DNA of 64,000 bases from Microcoleus sp. FACHB-68 (GTDB lineage Bacteria; Cyanobacteriota; Cyanobacteriia; Cyanobacteriales; Oscillatoriaceae): assembly GCF_014695715.1 (NCBI RefSeq), contig NZ_JACJOT010000006.1:903675-967674 (forward strand), read 5' to 3'. The stretch's first letter is position 1. The number at the start of each line of letters is the position of its first letter. A model generated the notes under the pieces. The model did not search any database, was not told where the DNA came from, and saw nothing but the letters and a program-made list of their open reading frames with translations. A program made the position numbers and the translations under genes. Shown in pieces: positions 8,983 to 18,622 of the stretch.

Positions 8983-9765
8983 TTAGCCTAGTAGCAAAGA
9001 TTGGCCACCATCGATCCACATTTCAGTGCCGGTGATGTGGCTGGAAGCTTCGGAGGCGAAGAATAGCACTAATTGTGCGACTTGTTCTGAGGTTCCTGGT
9101 TTGCCATCTGTTAGGGGAATTTGACCTTCGGGAAACTCCACCGGCTCTTTTACAGAGTCGATATTACGCTGCTGTGTATTTTGATCAATACTGGTGCTAA
9201 TGGCACCCGGACAAATCACATTGACGCGAACTTGGTGTTCAGCCAGTTCGAGTGCAACCATTTTTGCAAAAGCGACTTGACCGGCTTTGGTGGAGGAATA
9301 AGCGGTTGCGCCAGTGTTGCTGAAGACGCGAGTGCCATTAATTGAAGAAGTGATGATAACAGAACCGCCTTGTTTTTTAAGATAAGGCACCGCATATTTA
9401 ACCGTAAAAAATGTGCCGGTGAGGTTAATTTTAATCGTTTTTTCCCATTCTTCAGGTTTTAATTCTTCGATGGGTGCCCAAACACCATTAATGCCGGCAT
9501 TTGCAAAAACAATATCGAGCCGGCCCCACTTCTCGGCAACTTGTTGATAAGCTTGTTGCATCTTATCGGCTTCCGAAATATCAGCAATCACCGGCATTGC
9601 TTCGCCGCCGCTTTGCTGAATCTGCTCAACCACTTCTTTCAATTCATCCTCTGTGCGCCCCAGCGCTGCCACCTTTGCGCCTTCTTTGGCGAGCAATTTT
9701 GCAGCGGCTTCACCAATCCCAGAGCCTGCGCCGGTAATGAGCGCTACTTTATCTGCGAGTTGCAT
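8983..9765 (-). CDS. SDR family NAD(P)-dependent oxidoreductase
   Basis: Classical short-chain dehydrogenase/reductase of 260 residues with a cytoplasmic Rossmann fold. Cofactor motif TGAGSGIG at 11-18, NAG at 89-91, catalytic Ser140/141 and the Tyr156-x3-Lys160 pair in YSSTK. The C-terminal GTEMWIDGGQSLL is typical of 3-oxoacyl-reductase-like SDRs. Arg37 after the second strand suggests NADP(H) preference (inference). Substrate unknown. AAGGAAG lies before the ATG. It is divergent from the YihY gene at 9845, with 79 bases between them. Confidence 0.93.
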   Translation of the reverse strand: MQLADKVALITGAGSGIGEAAAKLLAKEGAKVAALGRTEDELKEVVEQIQQSGGEAMPVIADISEADKMQQAYQQVAEKWGRLDIVFANAGINGVWAPIEELKPEEWEKTIKINLTGTFFTVKYAVPYLKKQGGSVIITSSINGTRVFSNTGATAYSSTKAGQVAFAKMVALELAEHQVRVNVICPGAISTSIDQNTQQRNIDSVKEPVEFPEGQIPLTDGKPGTSEQVAQLVLFFASEASSHITGTEMWIDGGQSLLLG

Positions 9766-9844
9766 ACACTTTTTCTTCCTTTAGTTAGAAGAAACCTAAC
9801 CCGTAAAAACGATAAACTTCATCCATCTAAAGGAGCAAAATGCC

Positions 9845-10975
9845 GTGAAAATTGACATAATCGGGCTGCTCAAACAAACCTTTGTGGAGTGGCAAGAAGA
9901 TAAAGCGTCGCGGCTGGCGGCAGCGCTGTCTTATTACACCGCTTTTTCCCTTGCGCCGCTATTGATTATCGTCATTGCGATTGTCGCTTTGGTCTTTGGC
10001 CAAGATGCAGCGGAAGGTGAAATTGTCGGACAAATTAAAGGTTTGGTTGGCAAGGAGGGTGCAGAAGCAATCCAAACCATGATTAACAATTCCCGTAAGC
10101 CGACTGAAGGCACAATTGCCACGATTATCAGTGTGGCTATTCTATTATTTGGTGCCACCAACGTCTTCAACCAACTGCAGGAATCTCTCAACACCATTTG
10201 GGAAGTTGCACCGAAGCCAGGGCGAGGCGTTAAAGGCATTATAAAAGACCGTTTTCCATCCTTCGCAATGGTACTGGGAATTGGGTTTTTACTGCTGGTT
10301 TCACTGGTTGTCAGCGCTGGACTTACGGCACTCAGTAATTATTTAGGTCATCTTGTACCCAACCTCAGTGTTGTGTGGCGAGTGGTTAACTTTCTGTTTT
10401 CCTTCGGTGTTATCACACTGCTGTTTGCGATGATTTACAGAGTCTTGCCAGACGCTAAAATTGCCTGGGGTGATGTTTGGATTGGGGCAGCGATCACTTC
10501 TCTGCTATTTACAATAGGTAAATCTTTAATTGGGTTGTATTTAGGAAATAGCAGCGTCGGTTCAACTTATGGGGCAGCCGGCTCGTTTGTTGTGCTGCTA
10601 CTGTGGGTTAATTATTCCGCGCAAATTCTATTTTTTGGTGCTGAATTTACGCAGGTTTATGCAAATAAATACGGCTCCAGAATTGTGCCAAGTAAAAATG
10701 CTTTGCCCCTCACGGAAAAGGCTAGAGCCGGCGAAGGAATTCCCCGCACAAGTTATATGGAGATAGCTAGCGCCCAAGACGATGAGAAGCAAGCTGCCCA
10801 TAAAAACCGAGGTGCCGGCGAGAACCGAGTTTCCAGAGAAGAAACTGATGATACGCCTGAGTATCAGCCGGTGAAGAAAAAGCCCCCACATCCGGCAGCC
10901 ATTGCCCTGAGTGTGATGATTGGTGCTTATCGCAGCGGGACGAAGCTGTTGGGAATCAACAAAAATCGCCGGTAA
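9845..10975 (+). CDS. YihY/virulence factor BrkB family membrane protein
   Basis: Integral membrane protein of 376 residues. The N-terminal helix FVEWQEDKASRLAAALSYYTAFSL is the family hallmark, followed by about six membrane segments to residue 275 and a charged, probably cytoplasmic tail (290-376) rich in Lys/Arg/Glu. The ATG at 9840 is followed at once by a stop, so the GTG at 9845, with AAGGAG about 11 bases upstream, is taken as start. The family was once called RNase BN; that activity is now assigned elsewhere and the role here is unknown, possibly envelope transport. Confidence 0.9.
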   Translation: MKIDIIGLLKQTFVEWQEDKASRLAAALSYYTAFSLAPLLIIVIAIVALVFGQDAAEGEIVGQIKGLVGKEGAEAIQTMINNSRKPTEGTIATIISVAILLFGATNVFNQLQESLNTIWEVAPKPGRGVKGIIKDRFPSFAMVLGIGFLLLVSLVVSAGLTALSNYLGHLVPNLSVVWRVVNFLFSFGVITLLFAMIYRVLPDAKIAWGDVWIGAAITSLLFTIGKSLIGLYLGNSSVGSTYGAAGSFVVLLLWVNYSAQILFFGAEFTQVYANKYGSRIVPSKNALPLTEKARAGEGIPRTSYMEIASAQDDEKQAAHKNRGAGENRVSREETDDTPEYQPVKKKPPHPAAIALSVMIGAYRSGTKLLGINKNRR

Positions 10976-11009
10976 GAGAAATCTGACAAAGGTAAAGGAA
11001 AGTTTTTAG

Positions 11010-14000
11010 TTATTTATTAAAGTAACCCCCAATTTGTTCGGCTAACATCTGAACATTGGGGGTTTTCATCATTTCTAGATGGTTGCCGGCAACTAAATGA
11101 ATGTCTGTTCCCGACTCCGTTAGCTCACTCCATCCCATCGTTGGATCTTGACTGTCTGCGTTTGCCTGTTCGCAACTTTTGAACAGAGTAATTCGGTTGG
11201 GGTAAGTTTTAGGAGTATAGCTGAGAGTGGCTTGACTGTTCGCCTGAAATACACGGAACATTGAGCGAATGGTGAGTTCATTTACCCTTCTCAATTTAGC
11301 CTCTTGCGGCATTAAATTGACCATGACAGCCCTTTTTAAAATTAGCTTCCATGAGCCACGATTTTTGCGTTGAAAAATCTTACTTAAATGAGTTTTTTGC
11401 TTCTCAGAAACGCTCGTCAAGTACAAGTAGTCCAGAATAAATGGCCAAATAGAGCGCCTAACCGTATTAAAGAGAAATTTGCAACCATTCCAGAAAGAAA
11501 ATTTGTTACCGGCAACAGGTGCAGCCGTATCTAGCAAAGCGAGTAAACCGACTTCCTCTCCTGCTTTTTGCAGTTGTTGCGCCATCTCAAACGCAACCAA
11601 TCCGCCAAAAGACCAACCTCCTAGGAAATAAGGGCCATTTGGCTGCACCTCACGTAATGCTTTGATGTAGTAAGCCGCCATTTCTTCGATGCGAGTTAAA
11701 GGAGATTGTTCCCCATCAATTCCGAGTGGTTGCAGTCCGTAAAATGGTTGATTTTCCCCTAAACAATAAGCTAATTCATAATAAGGAAACACCACCCCAA
11801 AAATAGGATGAACGCAGAAAAAAGGCGGATTAGAACCTTTGGGTTGAATCGGAACTAAGGGCGACCATTTGAGAGAGTTTGTTTGTGTAGATAAAGTATT
11901 GGCTAAACTTTCTATGGTAGGCGATAAGAAAAGGGAGGATAGGGGTAATTCTCGATTAAACTGTGTTTGAATTTGTTCTAGGAGACGAATCGCTAGCAGT
12001 GAATCTCCTCCCAAATCGAAGAAGCTATCGCCAACACTCACCTGCTCAAGATTAAGAACTTCAGCCCAGATTTTTGCTAATTTTGACTCGGTTGGGGTGC
12101 GAGGAGAAATAAAGGTTTTTTGGTGTTGAAGGCGAGTTAAAGCATTGGGTGCCGGCAAAGCACGACGATCTACTTTGCCGTTGGGAGTGGCCGGCAGAGA
12201 ATCTAGAATTACATACTCTGAAGGCACCATATGTTTTGGCAATTTATCTTTGAGAAATTGCCGCAGAGTATTGATCAGGGATGAGGGTTCAGAAATTGGG
12301 TGAGCCGGCACGAGATAAGCCACAATCCGCTTATTAACAGAAATATCTTCTAAAGCGATGACAACTGCTTTTTGAATCGCTGAATATTGATTAATAACGG
12401 CTTCAATTTCTCCTAATTCTATGCGAAAACCACGTATTTTAACTTGTTGATCGATGCGGCCTAAAAATTCAATTTTGCCCTCGGGTAAATAACGCGCTAA
12501 ATCACCTGTTTTATACAGCCTAGAAGGTTTAATCGATGAAATTTTCCCTTTTTTCCCCGCTTCCATAAAGGGGTTAGGAATAAACCTTTCTGCCGTTAAT
12601 TCAGGCCGGCAAAGGTAGCCTCGCGCCAACCCATCACCGGCAATGTACAATTCGCCGGTAATGCCAATCGGTGCCGGCTGTAAATTTCGGTCTAATATAT
12701 AAACTTGAGTGTTCAGAATTGGACGACCAATCGACGGTTTTTTGCGCTCATCACTAATTTCTGCAAGGGTTGCCCAAACCGTGGTTTCAGTTGGCCCGTA
12801 AGCATTAAAAAATCGACGACCGGCAGCCCAGCGCTTTACAATATTTTGAGGGCAAGATTCGCCGGCACAAATAATTGTTTGTAATGCCGGAAGTTTTTCT
12901 GCCGGCAACACGGCTAGCGCTGCCGGTGGCAGGGTAATGTGAGTTATTGCTTGTTTTTGTAATAGCTGAATTAAAGGTTGTCCAGGTAAAAGAGATTCTT
13001 TTTTGGCTAGATATAAAGTTGCCCCGGCTTGCAGCGCCATGACAATCTCAAAAATTGAAGCATCAAAACTCAAAGAGGCAAATTGCAAAACGCGGTGACT
13101 TGGCTTTAAATTAAATGCATCAATTTGAGATTCTGCCATGTTGCACAGTCCTCGATGTTCGACTAAAACACCTTTTGGCTTTCCTGTCGATCCAGAGGTG
13201 TAGATCACATAAGCGAGGTTGCCGGTTGTGACGTTGCTTGATGGATTTTCTTTGCTTTGTCGGGCGATATTATTTCTATCTTTATCCCAATAAATGATAG
13301 ACAATTCATGCTGTTGATTTTCCCTATTTCCCAAAGAAACCGGGGTTGAAATTGAATCAGTTATCAAGATAGATACCTGAGCATCCTCTAACATGAAATT
13401 TAGGCGATCTTGAGGATAACTGGGATCTAACGGCAGGTAAGCGCCACCGGCTTTGAAGATCCCCAGCAGCGTCACAATCATTTCGATAGAACGTTCTAGG
13501 CAAATGCCAACTAAAACCTCTGGCTTTACCCCCATTTTTTGCAAGTAATGGGCAAGTTGATTGGCTCGCTCATTGAGTTCGTGATAGGTTAAACTTTGAT
13601 TTTCAAAAACAACCGCGACTGCCTCTGGTGATTGTTTTACTTGCCCTTCAAATAAGTGGTGAAAGCATTCCTGATTTTTGAATATATTTTGATTAAAATA
13701 TCCAAAAATTTGGTTTTTTTCTGGCGCAGTTAAAATTTGCAAATAACCGATACGCTGTTCGGGATCGATAATAATATTTTCTAAAACAACTTGAAAATGT
13801 CCCAGCATTCGGCTAATTGTTGTCGCCTCGAATAAATCCGTGCTGTACACCACTTGCCCTTTCAAACCTTCCAAATCTTGCCAGAGGTGGAATTCTAAAT
13901 CTAATTTTGCGGTGCCTGGGTCAAATTCAAATAATTTTAGGTTTAATCCGGGCAATTCTAGCGCTTCTACTGGAGTATTTTGCAGGGAAAAAGCAATTTG

Positions 14001-15128
14001 AAATAAAGGATTTCGGCTTAAATCTCGCTCTGGATGCAGTTCTTCAACTAATTTTTCAAAGGGCAAATCTTGATGGGCGTAGGCTCCGAGTGCAACCTCT
14101 TTAACCCGACTCAGTAATTCTAGAAACGTTGGATTGCCTGACAGATTAGTTCGCAATACTAAACTATTGACAAAAAAACCAATAAGTGATTCAATCTCGC
14201 TGCGGTTGCGACCGGCAATTGGTGATCCAACGGCAATATCTTCAGTGCCGGTGTAGCGGTAAAGCAATGTCTGAAATGCGGCAAGCAAGGTAATGAATAA
14301 AGTCACGCCTTGCCGGCTGCTCAATGCCTCTAGCGCCTCACTCAATGCCGGCGGCAACACCCACAATTGTTTTGCCCCTCGGTAAGTGGGAACGGCAGGT
14401 CTTGGTCGATCTGTGGGTAAATTCAGCACCCCTATCCCGTCTAGCTGCCGCCGCCAGTAAGCTAGCTGGGTTTCCTGCACAGATTCGCGCAACCATTCGC
14501 GCTGCCACTCCGCAAAATCGGCATACTGAATGGGGAGTTCTGGTAAAGCTGGGGAATGGCTCAATTCTGCGTCTTTAGCCGCAAAAGCTGAATAAAGCGT
14601 CCCGATTTCTCGAATCAGCACCCCCATTGACCAACCATCGGCAACAATGTGATGTAAATTCAGCATCAGCAAGGATTCTGCGGCATCCATTTGTAGCAGC
14701 GTCACGCGGATTAAAGGGCCGGCTGTTAAATTAAACGGACGCTCAAACTCTGCTTTCACCCTTCGCTGCGCTGCTGTTTCGCGTTCAGTTGCCGGCAAAT
14801 GCTGTAACGGTGCGATCGCTATGGATACGTTCAAGCAAGGGGCGATCGCTTGCATGGGTTGCCCCTCAATCGTGATAAACGTTGTGCGTAAAGTTTCATG
14901 CCGGCGCACAATTTCGTTAAAAGTCTGCTGTAGCGCCGCTAAATCAAGAGTGCCGGTGAGACGCAGCGCACATCCCACATTATAAAAAGGGTTGCCGGGA
15001 ACCAGCCGGTGCAGAAACCACAGCCGCTGTTGAGCGAAGGATGCTGGAAAAACAAAGACTTCTTCTTGATCGGTATTGACTTCTGTCTCATCAGCCGTGA
15101 AGTGGTTACCGGCAAGGTTCTGGGTCAT
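11010..15128 (-). CDS. Single-module non-ribosomal peptide synthetase (C-A-T-TE)
   Basis: A 1372-residue assembly-line enzyme. Order: condensation domain (about 30-450, HHIVADG active site), adenylation domain (about 490-970, YTSGSTGKPKG, AYGPTETT, GELYIAGDGLARGY), thiolation domain (about 1010-1075, DLGGDSLLAIRL with the phosphopantetheine serine) and thioesterase (about 1110-1370, Ser in GWSFGG, His in AGNHLEMM). Specificity-pocket positions read by eye are D,A,F,A,I,A,A,V,W, suggesting a hydrophobic, possibly aromatic residue (inference). A leading C domain without an upstream module implies an acyl or peptidyl donor from another protein, or N-acyl amino acid formation. ATG 15128 is preferred to a TTG 42 bases upstream. 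No PPTase or tailoring gene is adjacent. Confidence 0.93.
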   Translation of the reverse strand: MTQNLAGNHFTADETEVNTDQEEVFVFPASFAQQRLWFLHRLVPGNPFYNVGCALRLTGTLDLAALQQTFNEIVRRHETLRTTFITIEGQPMQAIAPCLNVSIAIAPLQHLPATERETAAQRRVKAEFERPFNLTAGPLIRVTLLQMDAAESLLMLNLHHIVADGWSMGVLIREIGTLYSAFAAKDAELSHSPALPELPIQYADFAEWQREWLRESVQETQLAYWRRQLDGIGVLNLPTDRPRPAVPTYRGAKQLWVLPPALSEALEALSSRQGVTLFITLLAAFQTLLYRYTGTEDIAVGSPIAGRNRSEIESLIGFFVNSLVLRTNLSGNPTFLELLSRVKEVALGAYAHQDLPFEKLVEELHPERDLSRNPLFQIAFSLQNTPVEALELPGLNLKLFEFDPGTAKLDLEFHLWQDLEGLKGQVVYSTDLFEATTISRMLGHFQVVLENIIIDPEQRIGYLQILTAPEKNQIFGYFNQNIFKNQECFHHLFEGQVKQSPEAVAVVFENQSLTYHELNERANQLAHYLQKMGVKPEVLVGICLERSIEMIVTLLGIFKAGGAYLPLDPSYPQDRLNFMLEDAQVSILITDSISTPVSLGNRENQQHELSIIYWDKDRNNIARQSKENPSSNVTTGNLAYVIYTSGSTGKPKGVLVEHRGLCNMAESQIDAFNLKPSHRVLQFASLSFDASIFEIVMALQAGATLYLAKKESLLPGQPLIQLLQKQAITHITLPPAALAVLPAEKLPALQTIICAGESCPQNIVKRWAAGRRFFNAYGPTETTVWATLAEISDERKKPSIGRPILNTQVYILDRNLQPAPIGITGELYIAGDGLARGYLCRPELTAERFIPNPFMEAGKKGKISSIKPSRLYKTGDLARYLPEGKIEFLGRIDQQVKIRGFRIELGEIEAVINQYSAIQKAVVIALEDISVNKRIVAYLVPAHPISEPSSLINTLRQFLKDKLPKHMVPSEYVILDSLPATPNGKVDRRALPAPNALTRLQHQKTFISPRTPTESKLAKIWAEVLNLEQVSVGDSFFDLGGDSLLAIRLLEQIQTQFNRELPLSSLFLSPTIESLANTLSTQTNSLKWSPLVPIQPKGSNPPFFCVHPIFGVVFPYYELAYCLGENQPFYGLQPLGIDGEQSPLTRIEEMAAYYIKALREVQPNGPYFLGGWSFGGLVAFEMAQQLQKAGEEVGLLALLDTAAPVAGNKFSFWNGCKFLFNTVRRSIWPFILDYLYLTSVSEKQKTHLSKIFQRKNRGSWKLILKRAVMVNLMPQEAKLRRVNELTIRSMFRVFQANSQATLSYTPKTYPNRITLFKSCEQANADSQDPTMGWSELTESGTDIHLVAGNHLEMMKTPNVQMLAEQIGGYFNK

Positions 15129-15783
15129 GTTTGGGAATCTCTCACTCTCAGAAATGGTAAGGCGTATCAAACACTATTTAGTTTCGACTATGTACAAGTT
15201 TTGTGTTGCACCCGTCCTGTTAAGTCCGCTTATCTCTTTCGCCAAATTTGCGGCTAGTAAGGAAATTAACTGCTTCACAATCTTTAACATTTGCAATAGG
15301 GAAATAGATGTAGCTCAGCTTACATTCAAATTCTTTAGCAAGCTTTCTCAAAAGGTAGCGCGGCAGAAACATTATAAACCGGCTCCTTGCCCATCCGTTC
15401 ACTCAACCTTAGATTTACGACTACAGGCTAAGTCGTTGCAAAGGGATCTCTCTCTCTAGAGCGGTGCGCGTCTTCACCGGCAATTGTTACATTGAGAGTA
15501 GTGAAAAAGCAACACCCGATTGGTGCTGCCCCACTGAAGATTATAGCTGTACAGCGCAGTAAATCGGCTTCAGATGTTAGGAAGGGTGTGACAAAAAATT
15601 AACGACAGCGGATTGAGAAATTTTGCCACTTCCGTCATTGCAAGAAGTAATTTATCAAGCAAACTACAAATTCTCATCTTTCCTAGCGAATGATCTGAAG
15701 TCAGAAAAATCAATCTCTTTAAAAGGGATTTGAAATATAAGCTTCTAAGAGCCACAAACCAATTTAGACAGGAACCCAGTGTT
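15129..15783. other. Intergenic region between NRPS and repeat protein
   Basis: About 650 bases between divergent genes. Open frames here overlap the NRPS start or lack ribosome sites. It must hold the NRPS promoter and that of the gene at 15784. I see no RNA gene. Confidence 0.4.
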
Positions 15784-17373
15784 ATGAATGAGAACAAGAA
15801 TCCTTTTGAAATCAACGACCTTACTGATCCCATGATCTTGCAACCTGAAGCTCAAAGAAGTGACGAAATCATTGTTTTGAGCGAAAGCAAAGAGATTTCT
15901 AACCAGCAAAACGAAAAAGAGATTTCTAACCAACAAAACGAAACCGAGCAACCCCAGACCGGGGGTGGGATTAATGCAGTCGGCGCAACTATTGGCGCGA
16001 CTGCCGGTGGTGTTGCCGGTGCAACCATTGGCCGTTTAGTCGGTGGTAGAGCTGGTGCTGCGCTTGGTGCAATTGCCGGCGCTGTTGCCGGTGGATTCGC
16101 AGGGAATGAAGCAGCCGAAGGTTTGAGCCACACCGTTGAAGAAGTTGTAGATGTCGTTAAAGACGTTGCTCAAGGTGTGACTCACCAGGTTGAAGATATC
16201 GGGGGTGCCGCAAAAGGTGTGATTGAGGAAGTCAAGCCCTCTGTTAAAAACATTGCCGAATCCGTTCAGCATACCGTTGAAGATGTCAGACCGGCAGTAA
16301 AAGACATTGCCAACTCTGTTCACGATACCGTTGAGGATGTCAGACCCTCTGTTAGAGGCATTGCCGAATCCGTTCAGCATACCGTTGAGGATGTCAGACC
16401 CTCTGTTAAAGGCATTGCCGAATCCGTTAAGGATACCGTTAACGATGTCAGACCGGCTGTCTCAGACGCAGCAAACACCATGAAAGAAGCGGTTGCAGAG
16501 GTTAAACCGTCTGTGATCAATGCCGCGCACTCTGTGAGCAATGCGGTCGATGAAGTTAAACCTTCTGTTGTCGATGCCGTTAAGGATAGCGCCAGCAGCG
16601 TCAAATCTTCGGTTCGCGGTGTGGCAAACTCTGTCAGCAATGCGGCTGAAGAAGTCAAACCCTCTGTCGTCGATGCCGTTAAAGGTAGCGCCCAAGAAAT
16701 TCAGTCTTCTGTTCGCGGTGTAGCGCACTCCGTCACAGATACGGCAGAACAAGTCAAACCCTCGGTTGTTGATGCCGTTAAAGGTAGCGCAGAAGAAGTG
16801 AAGTCTTCCGTCAAAGGTGTGGCGCACTCCGTCAGCGATACGGCAGAACAAGTCAAACCCTCGGTTGTCGATACCGTTAAAGGTACGGCTGAAGATGTGA
16901 AGTCTTCTGTCAAAGGCACAGGCAACGCCATTAAAGGTGCCGCGCAGGATGTTGAGTCATCAACCCATCAAGCTGCTGATAAAATCAAGCAGTCTGAGGC
17001 TGACACCGTGAAGCTGCATGATGAGCGACGTGCGCCTGCGATTCCCCCCAGCATTACGAGTGACATGGGAATGGGAATGCCGGTTGAAAGCCAGATCCCG
17101 CCGGCTCCAATGCCACCCGTTCAAGAGCAGGTAGTGGATCATCCGCGCTATGTAACGCCTCCAGTGCCCCCCATGCGTCCTAGCGACATCAAACTCTCTG
17201 CCAGTACGCCTGAAATTCCTGAGCCGGCAGCCGATCGTGATTCCCTAAATGTTCGCAAAGAAGTCGAAATCGACAACATTCTGGAAGCTGACGAACCGAT
17301 CGGTCGGGAACGCTTAGCGCGTGAGATTCCCCCCAAGAACATTAACAACAAGAAAACGAAAAGACCCCAATAA
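15784..17373 (+). CDS. Glycine-zipper protein with 18-residue amphipathic helical repeats
   Basis: A 529-residue protein. Residues 1-60 are acidic and disordered, with a short duplicated EISNQQNE. Residues 62-115 form a Gly/Ala zipper (GATIGATAGGVAGATIGRLVGG) that could insert in or lie on a membrane. Residues 120-400 are a long array built on an 18-residue unit such as VEDVRPSVKGIAESVQHT, later fused into 33-residue pairs (AEQVKPSVVDAVKGSAEE plus VKSSVKGVAHSVSDT). Residues 410-529 are Pro-rich and charged. The helical array resembles LEA or apolipoprotein-like stress proteins; role unknown. ATG 15784 is chosen over one 54 bases upstream because AGGAA precedes it. Confidence 0.75.
   Translation: MNENKNPFEINDLTDPMILQPEAQRSDEIIVLSESKEISNQQNEKEISNQQNETEQPQTGGGINAVGATIGATAGGVAGATIGRLVGGRAGAALGAIAGAVAGGFAGNEAAEGLSHTVEEVVDVVKDVAQGVTHQVEDIGGAAKGVIEEVKPSVKNIAESVQHTVEDVRPAVKDIANSVHDTVEDVRPSVRGIAESVQHTVEDVRPSVKGIAESVKDTVNDVRPAVSDAANTMKEAVAEVKPSVINAAHSVSNAVDEVKPSVVDAVKDSASSVKSSVRGVANSVSNAAEEVKPSVVDAVKGSAQEIQSSVRGVAHSVTDTAEQVKPSVVDAVKGSAEEVKSSVKGVAHSVSDTAEQVKPSVVDTVKGTAEDVKSSVKGTGNAIKGAAQDVESSTHQAADKIKQSEADTVKLHDERRAPAIPPSITSDMGMGMPVESQIPPAPMPPVQEQVVDHPRYVTPPVPPMRPSDIKLSASTPEIPEPAADRDSLNVRKEVEIDNILEADEPIGRERLAREIPPKNINNKKTKRPQ
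16230..16925 (+). repeat. Coding tandem repeats (54 bp, then 99 bp)
   Basis: Inside the glycine-zipper gene. The 5' part has near-identical 54-bp units (GTTGAGGATGTCAGACCCTC recurs); the 3' part has 99-bp units (18+15 codons). The units differ at many third positions, so this array is under protein-level constraint with some recent homogenisation. Confidence 0.75.
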
Positions 17374-17424
17374 CTTTGTTTGAAGTTACTGGGTGGCGTC
17401 AAGCTCCCACTTAGCAAGTCACAA

Positions 17425-17458
17425 AGGGTAGGTTAATGATTAACCTACCCTTTTTTTT
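17425..17458 (+). terminator. Terminator between two convergent genes
   Basis: AGGGTAGGTTA (17425-17435) pairs perfectly with 17441-17451, followed by eight T. It ends the glycine-zipper transcript and, read from the other strand, could stop the antiporter transcript. Confidence 0.85.
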
Positions 17459-17524
17459 GTCTATTTAAAACATCAAAAATGGGGCAGATCATAGCCGATC
17501 CCAAAGGCCACTAGCGATTCTCTA

Positions 17525-18622
17525 TTAAGCAGGATGAAAATAGAACGCCGCACCTAAAACAATGTAGGTAGCCAGTAACAGTGCCCCCTCCAACCAATTA
17601 GAGCGTCCATCCAGACTAATTAAATTAGCAATGGCAACGGCAATCGCAACAGCTATAACCTCAAACGGATTGAAATTTAAATCCATTGGTTGACCAATGG
17701 CAATTCCAATTAACACTAAAAGCGGAGCCACAAATAAAGCCACGAGCAAGCTTGATCCCATCGCCACAGAAACCGAGAGATCCATGTTATTTTTGATGGC
17801 AACGCTCACGGCTGTAACATATTCTGCCGCACCGCCAACCAGAGGCAAAAGAATCACGCCGGTGAAAAGAGGGGTTAATCCCAGTCCTTTTGTTGCTTCT
17901 TCCACCACTCCGACAAAAATCTCTGACTCGAAAGCAACGGCTACTGTAGAAATCACTAAAACCCCAACCCAAAGCCACAAATTAGGCTTGTGAGTAGCTG
18001 CCTCTCCTTCAGAATCGCTTGGCGTTTCTCCCTCTAATTCAGCGACTCCCACATCGTAAAGATAGCTGTGAGTTTTTAATGAAAATAGCAACGTTAAAGC
18101 GTAAACCGCAATTAACACGATCGCCACGGTAATTGAGAGATTGCGAATTGCCCCTTCTCCGACACCAGACGACGTATAAATCACCGTTGTGGGCAACACA
18201 ATAGCCGTGACAGCTAGCGTCATAGAAGAACCACTAACTCGCGCTACAATGGGTTGAAATTCTTGTTCCTTAAAGCGCAACCCACCCAATAGCATGGAAA
18301 GCCCCATGACTAAAAGCAAATTACTGATAATCGTTCCCGTAATACTGGCTTTAACAATGTCAATCAAGCCGGCTTTAAGGGCAACTAAGGCAATAATTAG
18401 CTCAGTGGCGTTCCCAAAAACTGCATTTAACAATCCACCAATTGAAGGGCCGGTAACAACGGCGACTTCTTCAGTGGCTGTGCTTAGCCATATCGCCAGG
18501 GGGATAATCGCTAACGCTGAGGTAATGAAGACTGTGAGCGTTCCCCAGTGTAAATATTCAGCCGCAATTGAAACCGGCACGAAGATTAACAGGACGTAAG
18601 AAATAATTTTCTTAATGGACAT
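17525..18622 (-). CDS. Calcium/proton exchanger (Cax family)
   Basis: Inner-membrane cation antiporter of 365 residues with about eleven hydrophobic segments. The two alpha-repeat motifs of CaCA transporters are present: GNATELIIALVALKAG in the first half and GGAAEYVTAVSVAIKNNMDL in the second, with the ion-coordinating glutamates. An acidic loop (ELEGETPSDSEGE, about 195-208) separates the halves, as in plant and bacterial Cax proteins. It exports Ca2+ using the proton gradient. It stands alone and converges on the repeat protein at 15784. Confidence 0.92.
   Translation of the reverse strand: MSIKKIISYVLLIFVPVSIAAEYLHWGTLTVFITSALAIIPLAIWLSTATEEVAVVTGPSIGGLLNAVFGNATELIIALVALKAGLIDIVKASITGTIISNLLLVMGLSMLLGGLRFKEQEFQPIVARVSGSSMTLAVTAIVLPTTVIYTSSGVGEGAIRNLSITVAIVLIAVYALTLLFSLKTHSYLYDVGVAELEGETPSDSEGEAATHKPNLWLWVGVLVISTVAVAFESEIFVGVVEEATKGLGLTPLFTGVILLPLVGGAAEYVTAVSVAIKNNMDLSVSVAMGSSLLVALFVAPLLVLIGIAIGQPMDLNFNPFEVIAVAIAVAIANLISLDGRSNWLEGALLLATYIVLGAAFYFHPA

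Noticed and set aside
15128..15170. TTG start extending the NRPS by 14 residues
   Set aside because: ATG at 15128 is close to the domain start and the extension adds no recognised sequence.
16230..16925. Tandem repeats as a non-coding satellite
   Set aside because: The reading frame stays open and unit lengths are multiples of three with third-position variation, so it is protein-coding.
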